This document shows, in pieces, positions 29,802 to 37,775 of a stretch of DNA of 64,000 nucleotides (positions within the stretch are counted from its first letter, which is position 1; every line of letters starts with the position of its first letter). The DNA is taken from positions 49,982 to 113,981 of the forward strand of contig NZ_JAHESC010000026.1 in assembly GCF_018598185.1 (NCBI RefSeq), read 5' to 3'. The notes beneath the pieces were generated by a model, which was given only the letters and a program-made list of their open reading frames with translations, ran no database searches and had not been told where the DNA came from. This DNA comes from Dawidia soli (GTDB taxonomy: Bacteria > Bacteroidota > Bacteroidia > Cytophagales > Cyclobacteriaceae). Made by a program: the position numbers and the translations under genes.

Positions 29802-29861
29802 TCAAAAATACCCCGTTGGTTCAGAAAGAAAAAACCAGTATGCAGTATAATCTTACATCGA

Positions 29862-30824
29862 CTATTTCGCCGCAGCCTCCATAAACGCCTGCTTGCCCCA
29901 CTCCTGCAATTCCTGCTCCGACCACAGGGCCGGAAAGAATGAGATCTTCTGAAAGCGCGGGGGCAAATACTTCTGCCAGTTGGTACCGCCCGTGGCTTTG
30001 ATATCCTCGGGAGACTTATGCAGGTAATGCCCCGCCGAGCGCATGTGGGCCAGCGGCCAAAGCACGTTGGCCAGCGTATCAAATTCCCGCAAACGGGCTA
30101 CGACCGCGTCACGCTGCGGCGATGTGGAGAAATGTCGCTGGTACAGCTGCCAGAGGTTGGTGTCTTTCAGACGCTCGCCGGCCTCCAGGAACTCGGCCGT
30201 GTACTTCTGCTCGAACTGCCGGAGTGTGAGCGTTTTTGTACCCGAGGCAAGCTCCGTCGCCCCGCTGCGCCAGTACAGCTTGTCGAGCAACACCGGGATG
30301 GGCTCTCCCTGCAGGTTGGGCCGGTCGTTCAGGTTCACCAGGTTGATCATGTCGGTGGAATACAGCTCGATCATGCGGTATTGGGCCGACTGAAACCCGC
30401 TGGCCGGCAGCAACGCCATGCGGAATTTGAGGAATTGCTCCTTTTCCATCCCCTGTACCATCACGTCGAAGGAATTTTCCAGGTGACAGAAGTATCGGAT
30501 CACGCGGTCCAGGCGATCGGTAAAGAACGCTTCGCTGGGTTGCGGGTTTGCGGTGATCTGTTCCAGCTCGTGCAGGATCAACTTAAAATACAGCTCCGTG
30601 ATCTGGTGGTAAAGGATAAAGATCTTTTCATCCGGGAACTGCGTTTTGGGGTTTTGCAGGCTCAGCAGCGTATCCAGGTGGATGTAGTCCCAGTACGTGA
30701 GATAGTCGGCGTACAACAGGCCGTCCAGGTACGACGACAGGTCTTGGCCCATGGCGTTGTACTTGGCTTGCAGCTTTTTAAGTTGCTCTAACAGCACAGG
30801 GTCTACAGGTGTATTATCCATCAT
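29862..30824 (-). CDS. kynA: Tryptophan 2,3-dioxygenase family protein
   Basis: 320 residues with the family motifs in order: LTYWDYIHLDTLLSLQNPK, DEKIFILYHQITELYFKLILHEL, SGFQSAQYRMIE and the C-terminal LAHMRSAGHYLHKSPEDIKATGGTNWQKYLPPRF, which holds the heme-side His and the GTGG-like loop. The enzyme opens the indole ring of tryptophan to N-formylkynurenine. The late motif reads ATGGTNW rather than the usual GTGGTSG, so slightly different loop chemistry is possible. The gene is divergent from a glutaryl-CoA dehydrogenase gene and shares a palindromic intergenic region with it. The next Met (30821) is equally possible as start. Confidence 0.88.
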   Translation of the reverse strand: MMDNTPVDPVLLEQLKKLQAKYNAMGQDLSSYLDGLLYADYLTYWDYIHLDTLLSLQNPKTQFPDEKIFILYHQITELYFKLILHELEQITANPQPSEAFFTDRLDRVIRYFCHLENSFDVMVQGMEKEQFLKFRMALLPASGFQSAQYRMIELYSTDMINLVNLNDRPNLQGEPIPVLLDKLYWRSGATELASGTKTLTLRQFEQKYTAEFLEAGERLKDTNLWQLYQRHFSTSPQRDAVVARLREFDTLANVLWPLAHMRSAGHYLHKSPEDIKATGGTNWQKYLPPRFQKISFFPALWSEQELQEWGKQAFMEAAAK

Positions 30825-30854
30825 AGGGGCTTATCGGAATGTAAATTAGTTGTG

Positions 30855-30873
30855 TAACTTGGTGCGCAAGTTA
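30855..30873. promoter_or_regulatory. Palindromic operator candidate between kynA and gcdH
   Basis: TAACTTG (30855-30861) and CAAGTTA (30867-30873) are perfect inverted arms around GTGCG, in the 74-nt gap between the two divergent genes. The place and form suit a dimeric repressor site that could act on both. Confidence 0.5.
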
Positions 30874-30898
30874 TTATGTCCTAATCCCATTTCAAATT

Positions 30899-32119
30899 AT
30901 GTCTGCACAAACCGCGACCCCTGGCCTTGGCAAGAAATCCCTGAAACAGGATACCTTCGAGCATCCGGACTTTTATCAGCTCGACGATCTTTTTACCGAA
31001 GAGCACAAGCTCATCCGCAGCGCCATCCGCGATTTCGTAAAACGCGAGATCTCTCCCTATATCGAAGACTGGGCGCAGCACGCGCACTTTCCCTATGAGA
31101 TCGTCAAAAAGTTTGGCGACATCGGCGCCTTCGGTCCTACCGTACCGCAAGAATACGGTGGCGGCGGATTAGACTATATTTCCTATGGACTTATCATGCA
31201 GGAGATCGAGCGCGGCGACTCGGGCATGCGCTCCACGGCCTCCGTGCAAGGCTCGCTGGTGATGTATCCCATCTACAAATTCGGCAGCGAAGCACAGCGC
31301 AAAAAATACCTGCCCAAGCTGGCCTCCGGCGAGTGGCTCGGATGTTTCGGTCTGACAGAGCCCGACCACGGCTCCAATCCCTCCGGCATGGTCACCAACT
31401 TTAAGGACATGGGCGACCACTACCTGTTGAACGGCGCCAAGATGTGGATCTCCAATTCACCGCGCGCAGACGTAGCGGTAGTGTGGGCCAAGAACGAAGC
31501 GGGCCGCATCCACGGGCTGATCGTAGAACGCGGCATGGAAGGCTTTACAACCCCCGAGACACACGGCAAGTGGTCGTTGCGCGCCAGCGCCACGGGCGAG
31601 CTGGTGTTTGACAACGTAAAAGTACCGAAAGAAAACCTGCTGCCCGGCAAAAGCGGCCTGGGGGCGCCCATGATGTGCCTCGACTCCGCCCGGTATGGCA
31701 TTGCCTGGGGTGCCATCGGCGCGGCCATGGATTGTTACGACTCCGCCCGCCGGTATGCGCTGGAACGCGAGCAGTTTGGCAAGCCTATTGCGTCGTTCCA
31801 GCTGGTACAGAAAAAGCTGTCGGAGATGCTGACCGAGATCACCAAAGCCCAGCTCCTCAACTGGCGCCTCGGCACCTTGATGAACGAAGGCAAAGCCACG
31901 ACACCGCAGATCTCCCTGGCCAAGCGCAACAACGTGCAGGTAGCGCTCGAGATCGCCCGCGAGGCACGCCAGATCCACGGCGGCATGGGCATTACCGGCG
32001 AATATCCGCTGATGCGCCATATGATGAACCTGGAGTCGGTCGTTACCTATGAGGGTACGCACGACATCCACCTGCTGATCCTGGGCAACCAGATCACCGG
32101 CATCCCGGCGTTTGTGTAA
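30899..32119 (+). CDS. gcdH: Glutaryl-CoA dehydrogenase-like acyl-CoA dehydrogenase
   Basis: 406 residues with the full acyl-CoA dehydrogenase fold. GCDH-type features: SGMRSTASVQGSLVMYPIYKFG, GCFGLTEPDHGSNPSGM, LNGAKMWISNSP, LRASATGELVFDNVKVP, REQFGKPIASFQLVQKKL, QIHGGMGITGEYP and VVTYEGTHDIHLLILG, in which E385 is the likely catalytic base. GCDH oxidises and decarboxylates glutaryl-CoA to crotonyl-CoA in lysine and tryptophan breakdown. That fits its divergent pairing with tryptophan 2,3-dioxygenase, though the middle of that route is not in the window. Cytosolic, FAD-dependent. Confidence 0.92.
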   Translation: MSAQTATPGLGKKSLKQDTFEHPDFYQLDDLFTEEHKLIRSAIRDFVKREISPYIEDWAQHAHFPYEIVKKFGDIGAFGPTVPQEYGGGGLDYISYGLIMQEIERGDSGMRSTASVQGSLVMYPIYKFGSEAQRKKYLPKLASGEWLGCFGLTEPDHGSNPSGMVTNFKDMGDHYLLNGAKMWISNSPRADVAVVWAKNEAGRIHGLIVERGMEGFTTPETHGKWSLRASATGELVFDNVKVPKENLLPGKSGLGAPMMCLDSARYGIAWGAIGAAMDCYDSARRYALEREQFGKPIASFQLVQKKLSEMLTEITKAQLLNWRLGTLMNEGKATTPQISLAKRNNVQVALEIAREARQIHGGMGITGEYPLMRHMMNLESVVTYEGTHDIHLLILGNQITGIPAFV

Positions 32120-32172
32120 CCTGGCAACGATCGGTCCATTAAACTATACTATATTCTTTTTCGCTTTAGAAC

Positions 32173-33090
32173 GTGAGACGTATTATCTGTGTTGGAATGC
32201 TGGCCCTGCTCGCCGGCTGTGGAAGTGATGACGGTGACAACGATGTACAGTATACTATCGAGCCGCAACTGGAGTTTGTATCGGTAAAGTTTGTAGCCGG
32301 CGCTACAGCAACACCGATCGATACCGTGGCGGTAACCTTCCGGTACCGGGACGGCGACGGCGACATCGGTCTGACGGAAACAGACCGGGACGCCCCCTAT
32401 CAGTCCTACAATTTCTTTCTGGAGAATGGCACTACGTTAACACCTGTTCCGGGTGCACGCGTCGACGTACAATACAACCAGAGCGTCGGCACCTTTGTAT
32501 TGGTAGATCCCGGCACGGCTACCGGCACGCTGGCTACACTCGAGACTCGCGAAAAGCCCGCATTCAGCGAGCTTCCTCCGCTGGTCTACCCGTACTCGTG
32601 CCTGAACTACCGCGCCGGAAGCATCCTGGTAGCAGCCAAAAACAAAGGCATCCTGAATGACTCGCACGTCATCAGCGACTCCCTGATGATGGAGGAAGAA
32701 AAATTCTATATACTCTCGTCTATCGACAACACGTTCTACTCCGAGCAGAATAAAAATGCACTGAACCTGTTCGTGGACTTTCTGGTAGCAGGAAACGACG
32801 GAACCTATACCGAATTCGACTTCACCCGCGACCTGCCCACAAAGGTCTGCGCACAAGGCTTTGACACGCGGCTGCCGCTGCTCTCCGCCCTGACACCGGG
32901 CCACCACACCTTTCTGGTTTTCGACTTTACGATCACGTCCGATAAACAGGGCGAAATTACCTACGCCATGACAAGCTCCGGCTTTCGCGACCTTTTCCAC
33001 GGCAAGAACCTGAAGCTGCGCCTGTCCCTGAAAGACCGCGCATTACACGAAAGCAACAGCATCGAGACCTCGGTGATCCGCATCCAATAA
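32173..33090 (+). CDS. Surface-type lipoprotein (305 aa)
   Basis: Starts at GTG (32173). The N-terminus MRRIICVGMLALLAGCGSDDGDND has a lipobox (LAGC) followed by an acidic S-D-D stretch like the Bacteroidota lipoprotein export signal, so it is probably displayed on the cell surface. The mature part begins with a beta domain containing RYRDGDGDIGL, as in several Bacteroidota lipoproteins of unknown function, and ends with an immunoglobulin-like IETSVIRIQ strand. No enzymatic motif is seen. It is followed after 21 nt by the TerB-like gene and then another lipoprotein, so it heads a three-gene unit. Confidence 0.8.
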   Translation: MRRIICVGMLALLAGCGSDDGDNDVQYTIEPQLEFVSVKFVAGATATPIDTVAVTFRYRDGDGDIGLTETDRDAPYQSYNFFLENGTTLTPVPGARVDVQYNQSVGTFVLVDPGTATGTLATLETREKPAFSELPPLVYPYSCLNYRAGSILVAAKNKGILNDSHVISDSLMMEEEKFYILSSIDNTFYSEQNKNALNLFVDFLVAGNDGTYTEFDFTRDLPTKVCAQGFDTRLPLLSALTPGHHTFLVFDFTITSDKQGEITYAMTSSGFRDLFHGKNLKLRLSLKDRALHESNSIETSVIRIQ

Positions 33091-33111
33091 ATCCATTTTA
33101 CCACCCGAAGC

Positions 33112-33477
33112 ATGACAAAACTCTCTACCTTTCCCGACTTCATCGTTTTTCTCTACGTACACCTGTCGCAAGCCGACAATCAATACGACCCGGCGGAAAT
33201 GGCCGCCATCAAAAACAAGATGGCCTCGCTCTACCCCGCCGGCACAGACCTGGAGAAGAAGCTCTATACCACCATCCGCGAATACAACGCCCTGGATAAA
33301 GCACAGCTGCCCGCGTTGCTGGAGACCTCGGCCCGCCAGCTCGGCGCCGGCCATGACGCCGACCACGAGGCGATCCTCGCCACCATGCAGGAGATCATCC
33401 GCGCCGATGGCCAGGTAGCCCCGGCCGAGACAAAAGCATTGGAAGCACTGACACAGCTCATCGCCCTGTCCAGATAA
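33112..33477 (+). CDS. TerB-like small protein
   Basis: 121 residues, all-helical. FPDFIVFLYVHLSQADNQYDPAEMAAIKNKM and ILATMQEIIRADGQVAPAETKALEALTQLI follow the paired metal-binding/EF-like helices of the TerB/DjlA-N family, where the acidic residues of each half (ADNQYDPAE and ADGQVAPAE) line up. The family binds metals or membranes, and the role of isolated TerB proteins is unknown. No signal peptide. It lies between two lipoprotein genes, and the next ATG begins 2 nt after its stop, suggesting coupling. Confidence 0.75.
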   Translation: MTKLSTFPDFIVFLYVHLSQADNQYDPAEMAAIKNKMASLYPAGTDLEKKLYTTIREYNALDKAQLPALLETSARQLGAGHDADHEAILATMQEIIRADGQVAPAETKALEALTQLIALSR

Positions 33478-33478
33478 C

Positions 33479-34000
33479 ATGAAACGCGGACTCCTTGCCG
33501 TCATCCCCCTGCTGGTGCTCTTCCTGTCGGCCGCGTGTGACAAGCGCCAGCAGATACCGGACGCACCGGTTTCCATAAACGAAGCCGTAGGTCCGATCGT
33601 GCTGCACGCTTCGCTGCAAGACACACTGTCGCCGGCATTCCTGCAGGCGCTGCGGTTGGGAAAGGTCGAGGGGTTGAACGTGAAATACCTCTCCGGACGG
33701 GAAGCGCATTATTTTGCCTATATCGCCGACCCCGACGCAGTATTGCGCGCAGTAGCACGCACCGCCTTTTCAAAGCATGTGGTTGTCGCCGACACCGTCT
33801 GCCGGCGCATCGACGCGCGTGCGTTGGACGTACTGGCGCAACCGCTCCATGCCACGGAACTTGCCGCGGGAGCTTTCTTCTGGCAGGCCGACGCTGCCGG
33901 GTTGGAGGCATACGAGTGTGTGCGCGGGCCGGTACGGCATACGTTGCTCATCCGCCGCGCCACGCATACGGTACTGCACCGCGTGGAATTCAGTGCCTGA
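33479..34000 (+). CDS. Lipoprotein of unknown function (173 aa)
   Basis: The N-terminus MKRGLLAVIPLLVLFLSAACDKRQQ has a lipobox (LSAAC). The residues after Cys (DKRQQ) are not the acidic export signal, so it should stay on the periplasmic face. The rest is a compact alpha/beta domain with no motif I recognise. Last gene of the lipoprotein-TerB-lipoprotein unit and convergent with the CBS gene, 6 nt apart. Confidence 0.65.
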   Translation: MKRGLLAVIPLLVLFLSAACDKRQQIPDAPVSINEAVGPIVLHASLQDTLSPAFLQALRLGKVEGLNVKYLSGREAHYFAYIADPDAVLRAVARTAFSKHVVVADTVCRRIDARALDVLAQPLHATELAAGAFFWQADAAGLEAYECVRGPVRHTLLIRRATHTVLHRVEFSA

Positions 34001-34006
34001 TCGTGG

Positions 34007-34456
34007 TTAACGGTGTCCCGTGATGTACACTTCGAGCTCTTCGATAATGCCGCGCTGCTCGTCGATGATGAAGCGCACCACGTCGCCGATGGAGATCATG
34101 CCGCACAGACAGCCGTTGTCGAGCACCGGCAGGTGGCGGACAAAACGGCTGGTCATGAGCGTCATGCAATCTTCAATGCTGTTGTCTGGCGATACCGTTA
34201 CCGGGTCTGTCGTCATGATATCGCCAATGTCGGTATCTTTCGAAGAGCGTCCCTGCAAGATCACACGCCGGGCGTAATCGCGTTCGGTAAAGATCCCCAG
34301 CATCTTTCCATCAGCGTCGGTAATGAGCAACCCGCCGATGTTCTTCTCTGACATAAGCTCGATGGCCTTGTAGACCGTCGTTGTAGGTTCGACCGAGAAA
34401 ACCTGGTTCCCTTTCGCCTGCAGAATGTTTCTGACTTTTCCCATACCAGTTTGCAT
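34007..34456 (-). CDS. CBS-domain-pair protein
   Basis: 149 residues made of two CBS motifs: VFSVEPTTTVYKAIELMSEKNIGGLLITDADGKMLGIFTERDYAR and DIMTTDPVTVSPDNSIEDCMTLMTSRFVRHLPVLDNGCLCGMISIGDVVR. Stand-alone CBS pairs of this size bind adenosyl nucleotides such as AMP or ATP and act as sensors or regulate partner proteins. There is no fused enzyme. The Met at residue 5 (34444) is a likely alternative start, as family members commonly begin a few residues before the first beta strand. Cytosolic. Confidence 0.9.
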   Translation of the reverse strand: MQTGMGKVRNILQAKGNQVFSVEPTTTVYKAIELMSEKNIGGLLITDADGKMLGIFTERDYARRVILQGRSSKDTDIGDIMTTDPVTVSPDNSIEDCMTLMTSRFVRHLPVLDNGCLCGMISIGDVVRFIIDEQRGIIEELEVYITGHR

Positions 34457-34589
34457 TGTCTTGCAGAGAAGTTAATCAATTTCACGCCTGAAAACAATGT
34501 GGTTTCGACCATCGCGGGAATGATTCGGCCAACTTTTATTTGTGCGTAATCCAGGCGACATTGTGACGTTATTAGAAGCGGGAATAATT

Positions 34590-35984
34590 ATGATGGTACG
34601 GGGTTTACAAGGTAAATATGTGTTCCTACTGGTATTTCTGACAGCGGCGGCAACCTCTATAGCCCAAACCAAGCTGCAGCAGAAACTGCCGGAGAAAACG
34701 CGCATTCTGTTCCTGTTCGACGGCTCGGGCAGCATGCTGGAGCCCTGGGGGCGCAATCAGACGAAGATGAGCATCGCCCGCAACATTCTCACCAAGGTGG
34801 TCGACTCCCTGAAACAGAATACCAGCCTCGAGCTGGCGCTGCGTGTGTACGGACACCAGTTCATGAAAGAGGTCAACAACTGCAAAGACACGAAGCTGGA
34901 AGTGCCTTTCAAGGCCCGGAACCACGCGCAGATCATGGCAAAGATCGACGAGATCAAACCCAAGGGGGTTACGCCCATCACCTACTCGCTGGAACAAGCC
35001 GCCAAAGATTTTCCCGCCAACAGCGTTGGTTATCGCAACATCGTCATCCTCATAACGGACGGCATCGAGTCGTGCGGCGGCGACGTCTGTGCCACCTCGC
35101 GCGCGCTGCAGAAGTCGGGTATATTTTTAAAACCCTATATCATCGGGCTGGGCCTGCGGGCCGAGAAAACGCTGGACTGCGCCGGCAAGTATATCAGCGC
35201 GGAGACACCCCAGGAGTTTTACCGCGAACTGAACAAAGCCATCGAGTCGACCTTCGCCCACACCACGGTGAGCGTAGAGCTGCTGGACGCGCGCAAACAG
35301 CCCACCGAAACGAACGTGAACGTAAGCTTTGTCAACACGCTCACGGGCCTGGGCCTCTATGACTTCGTGCACTACCGCGATGCCCAGGGCCGCCCCGACT
35401 CCGTGCAGGTAGACCCCGTCGTAGACTACGACCTGGTAGTCTATACCTTGCCGCCTACCGTAAAGCGCAATGTCATCCTCGAGAACGGTAAACACAACGT
35501 GGTCCGCATCGACGTGCCGCAGGGCAACCTGGTCATTCGACAGGAAGGGCGCACCGACAGCAACCTGGAGGCGATCGTACGGCAAAAAGGGAAACCGGAG
35601 GTGCTGAACATCCAACGCAGCACCGAGACGATCCGCTACCTGGCAGGCGCCTACGACGTGGAAACCCTTACCCTGCCCCGCCGCAAGTTCAGCGTCGACA
35701 TACAAGGTGGCAAGACCCAGAACGTCTACCTGCCGGCACCGGGCGTGCTGAACGTCAACACCCTTGCCACCGGCTTTGGCAGCCTGTACGAGGTCCTGGC
35801 CGACGGCACCCAGGAGTGGGTCTGCGACCTCGACAACCGGCGCGCGCGTTTCCCGCTGACGTTGCTGCCCGGCCGGTACAAGGTCGTTTTTCGCGTAAAG
35901 AACGCCTCCGGCAGCAAATTCACAGGCTCGAAGGCCATTACCCTCAAAGCCGGTGAAACGGCCACGGTAAACGTCTTTAATTGA
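34590..35984 (+). CDS. Secreted von Willebrand factor A domain protein
   Basis: The frame is open from a GTG at 34542, but the ATG at 34590 (or 34593) gives a normal signal peptide (VFLLVFLTAAATSIAQ). The VWA domain follows at once, with the MIDAS motif FDGSGSM, a later Thr in GVTPITYSL and ITDGIESCGGD. Two Cys pairs (NNCKD, SCGGDVC, TLDCAGK) fit a folded extracellular domain. The second half (~230-460) is a series of small beta domains (VSVELLDARKQPTETNV, KAITLKAGETATVNV) like carboxypeptidase-regulatory or PEGA-type modules. Probably periplasmic or surface. No operon partner is evident. Confidence 0.82.
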   Translation: MMVRGLQGKYVFLLVFLTAAATSIAQTKLQQKLPEKTRILFLFDGSGSMLEPWGRNQTKMSIARNILTKVVDSLKQNTSLELALRVYGHQFMKEVNNCKDTKLEVPFKARNHAQIMAKIDEIKPKGVTPITYSLEQAAKDFPANSVGYRNIVILITDGIESCGGDVCATSRALQKSGIFLKPYIIGLGLRAEKTLDCAGKYISAETPQEFYRELNKAIESTFAHTTVSVELLDARKQPTETNVNVSFVNTLTGLGLYDFVHYRDAQGRPDSVQVDPVVDYDLVVYTLPPTVKRNVILENGKHNVVRIDVPQGNLVIRQEGRTDSNLEAIVRQKGKPEVLNIQRSTETIRYLAGAYDVETLTLPRRKFSVDIQGGKTQNVYLPAPGVLNVNTLATGFGSLYEVLADGTQEWVCDLDNRRARFPLTLLPGRYKVVFRVKNASGSKFTGSKAITLKAGETATVNVFN

Positions 35985-36056
35985 CGGAAACCGCGGCAAA
36001 TAGTGCGGCCGGGGTGCTGGTAGAAACGAAATTTATTTACGACTTTCGCAGCGCCT

Positions 36057-36070
36057 TGCCGGTACCGGCA
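36057..36070. promoter_or_regulatory. Perfect 14-bp palindrome upstream of the transketolase half
   Basis: TGCCGGTACCGGCA is fully self-complementary and lies 26 nt before the ATG at 36097, with outer bases that extend the pairing imperfectly. It could be an operator. With no other copy seen in the window its meaning is open. Confidence 0.35.
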
Positions 36071-36096
36071 GGACCTGAAACAACGCTACTATCTCC

Positions 36097-37053
36097 ATGA
36101 CCAAATTTACCTTCACTGAAAAGAAAGACACACGCTCGGGCTTTGGCGTCGGGCTGCATGAACTGGGCAAACAGAACCCGAACGTCGTAGCGCTTTGCGC
36201 CGACCTGACCGGATCGTTAAAAATGGATGCCTTCAAGAAGGAATTTCCCGAACGCTTTTTCCAGATCGGTATTGCCGAGGCAAACATGATCGGCATCGCG
36301 GCGGGCATGGCCATTGGCGACAAGATCCCCTTCACCGGCACGTTTGCAAACTTCTCGACCGGCCGCGTGTATGACCAGATCCGCCAGTCGGTTGCCTATT
36401 CAGATAAGAACGTAAAGATTTGCGCGTCGCACGCCGGCCTCACCCTGGGGGAAGACGGTGCCACGCACCAGATCCTGGAAGATATCGGCATGATGAAGAT
36501 GCTGCCGGGCATGACCGTGATCGTGCCGTGCGACTTTGCCCAAACCAAAGCCGCTACGATCGCCCTGGGCGCGCACCATGGCCCCGCCTACCTGCGTTTT
36601 GGCCGCCCGAACTGGCCCATCTTTACGGCAGACCGCCCCTTTACCATCGGCAAAGCCGACAAGATGCTGGACGGTAAGGACGTGACGATCTTTGCCTGTG
36701 GCCACATGGTATGGCAGGCCATCGAAGCCGAAGCCATCCTGGCCGAGAAGGGCATCAGCGTCGAGCTGATCAACATCCACACTATCAAGCCGCTGGACGT
36801 AGAGGCCATCCTGACCTCTGCCAGCAAGACCGGCTGCGTGGTGACCGCCGAAGAGCACCAGATCAACGGTGGCCTGGGCGACAGCGTAGCCCAGGTATTG
36901 GCGCGCCATAACCCGCTGCCCATCGAGATGGTCGCTGTAAACGACTCGTTCGGTGAAAGCGGTACCCCCACCCAGCTGCTGGAGAAATACGGCCTGAGCC
37001 CGAAAAACATCGTGGCGGCCGCAGAAAAGGCCATCCAACGTAAAAAGAAATAA
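36097..37053 (+). CDS. Transketolase, C-terminal subunit
   Basis: 318 residues equal to the Pyr plus C-terminal domains of transketolase: TRSGFGVGLHELG, ALCADLTGSLKM, FFQIGIAEANMIGIAAGMA, FTGTFANFSTGRVYDQIRQSVAY (cofactor activation region) and the C-terminal domain with DSFGESGTPTQLLEKYGL. The Glu in GIAEANM is the residue that activates thiamine diphosphate. Bacteroidota often encode transketolase as two genes. Here the N-terminal (PP-domain) subunit is not next to it, because the upstream neighbour is a VWA protein, so the partner must lie elsewhere. A strong terminator follows. Confidence 0.9.
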   Translation: MTKFTFTEKKDTRSGFGVGLHELGKQNPNVVALCADLTGSLKMDAFKKEFPERFFQIGIAEANMIGIAAGMAIGDKIPFTGTFANFSTGRVYDQIRQSVAYSDKNVKICASHAGLTLGEDGATHQILEDIGMMKMLPGMTVIVPCDFAQTKAATIALGAHHGPAYLRFGRPNWPIFTADRPFTIGKADKMLDGKDVTIFACGHMVWQAIEAEAILAEKGISVELINIHTIKPLDVEAILTSASKTGCVVTAEEHQINGGLGDSVAQVLARHNPLPIEMVAVNDSFGESGTPTQLLEKYGLSPKNIVAAAEKAIQRKKK

Positions 37054-37082
37054 GCGCCGTCAAAGACGGAACAGATTTCACT

Positions 37083-37108
37083 AAAAGGTCGCCCACAGGC
37101 GACCTTTT
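37083..37108. terminator. Rho-independent terminator after the transketolase half
   Basis: AAAAGGTCGCC and GGCGACCTTTT form an 11-bp perfect stem with a CACA loop, about 30 nt after the stop. The U-run continues as TTTTGTCTT. Confidence 0.88.
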
Positions 37109-37150
37109 GTCTTAATAAGGGATCGTTTCAGGCACTTTCAGGCGCATATA

Positions 37151-37240
37151 TCATAGATATGTCATAGATATGAAATAGCATTGAAATAGCATTGAAATAG
37201 CATTGATATAGTCCTTAAGGGCTATTTCGATGCTATTTAG
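37151..37240. repeat. 11-nt-period tandem array plus matching inverted arm
   Basis: Two units TCATAGATATG are followed in phase by three units AAATAGCATTG (37151-37205). After TATAGTCCTTAAGG, the sequence GCTATTTCGATGCTATTT is the reverse complement of 18 nt of the array (one G-U), so the RNA can fold into a long AT-rich hairpin. It lies between the transketolase terminator and the arsenic locus. No coding potential. Confidence 0.8.
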
Positions 37241-37349
37241 ATTCCCGGTAGGTTCACGTTTAAGCTCGCCGTGTCCGGCGTTTCTCGCGCCCGGAACTCC
37301 CGGCAATGCCGGCGATAGCCCGCTGTCCCCCGAACCTCAAAAAAGGGGG

Positions 37350-37378
37350 TTGACAGCGGTCCTGATAAATCGTATTAT
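37350..37378 (+). promoter_or_regulatory. Promoter of the ars locus, E. coli sigma-70-like (TTGACA-N17-TATTAT)
   Basis: TTGACA (37350-37355) and TATTAT (37373-37378) are 17 nt apart, close to the enteric consensus. This differs from the TAnnTTTG elements seen before many other genes here. The -10 overlaps the ArsR operator palindrome. Confidence 0.6.
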
Positions 37379-37384
37379 TACGAT
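37369..37384. promoter_or_regulatory. ArsR operator candidate
   Basis: ATCGTA-TTAT-TACGAT is a perfect 6-bp-arm inverted repeat over the -10 box, 15 nt before the arsR start. ArsR/SmtB proteins bind AT-rich imperfect palindromes in this position and leave on metalloid binding. Confidence 0.65.
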
Positions 37385-37398
37385 CTAACCAATAACCT

Positions 37399-37758
37399 AT
37401 GGGGGCAAGTAAAATCGACGGCTTTACACCGGCGCAGCTACACTTAGCCGAATACGCGCACGCCCTGGGGCATCCGGCGCGCATTGCCATATTACAATTC
37501 CTGGCGCAACGCCGGCGCTGCTTGTGCGGCGACATCGTCAATGGCCTGCCCCTGTCGCAAGCGACGATATCGCAGCATCTCAAGGCGCTGCGGCAAGCGG
37601 GACTGATCAAGGGGCACAGCGATGGTCCGAGCGTACATTACTCGATCGACGAGAAGATCTGGAACCGTGCACGCCATGCGCTGGGCAACCTCTTCCTGCA
37701 TTGTACGCCGGCCGAAACGCAGGAAACTTCTGCGGTTGTGGTGCAATCACAAGATTGA
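37399..37758 (+). CDS. arsR: ArsR/SmtB-family metalloid-responsive repressor
   Basis: 119 residues with a winged helix-turn-helix: HPARIAILQFLAQRRRCLCGDIVNGLPLSQATISQHLKALRQAGLIKG. The CLCGD segment is in the place of the ELCVCDL arsenic-binding motif of E. coli ArsR and keeps the two Cys of the CxC. The long C-terminal tail has another Cys (FLHCTPAE), a possible third ligand. The downstream gene encodes an ArsN2-like acetyltransferase, which supports a role in arsenic response. The gene should repress itself through the palindrome at 37369-37384. Confidence 0.88.
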   Translation: MGASKIDGFTPAQLHLAEYAHALGHPARIAILQFLAQRRRCLCGDIVNGLPLSQATISQHLKALRQAGLIKGHSDGPSVHYSIDEKIWNRARHALGNLFLHCTPAETQETSAVVVQSQD

Positions 37759-37775
37759 TCGCTTACATTAGCCGC

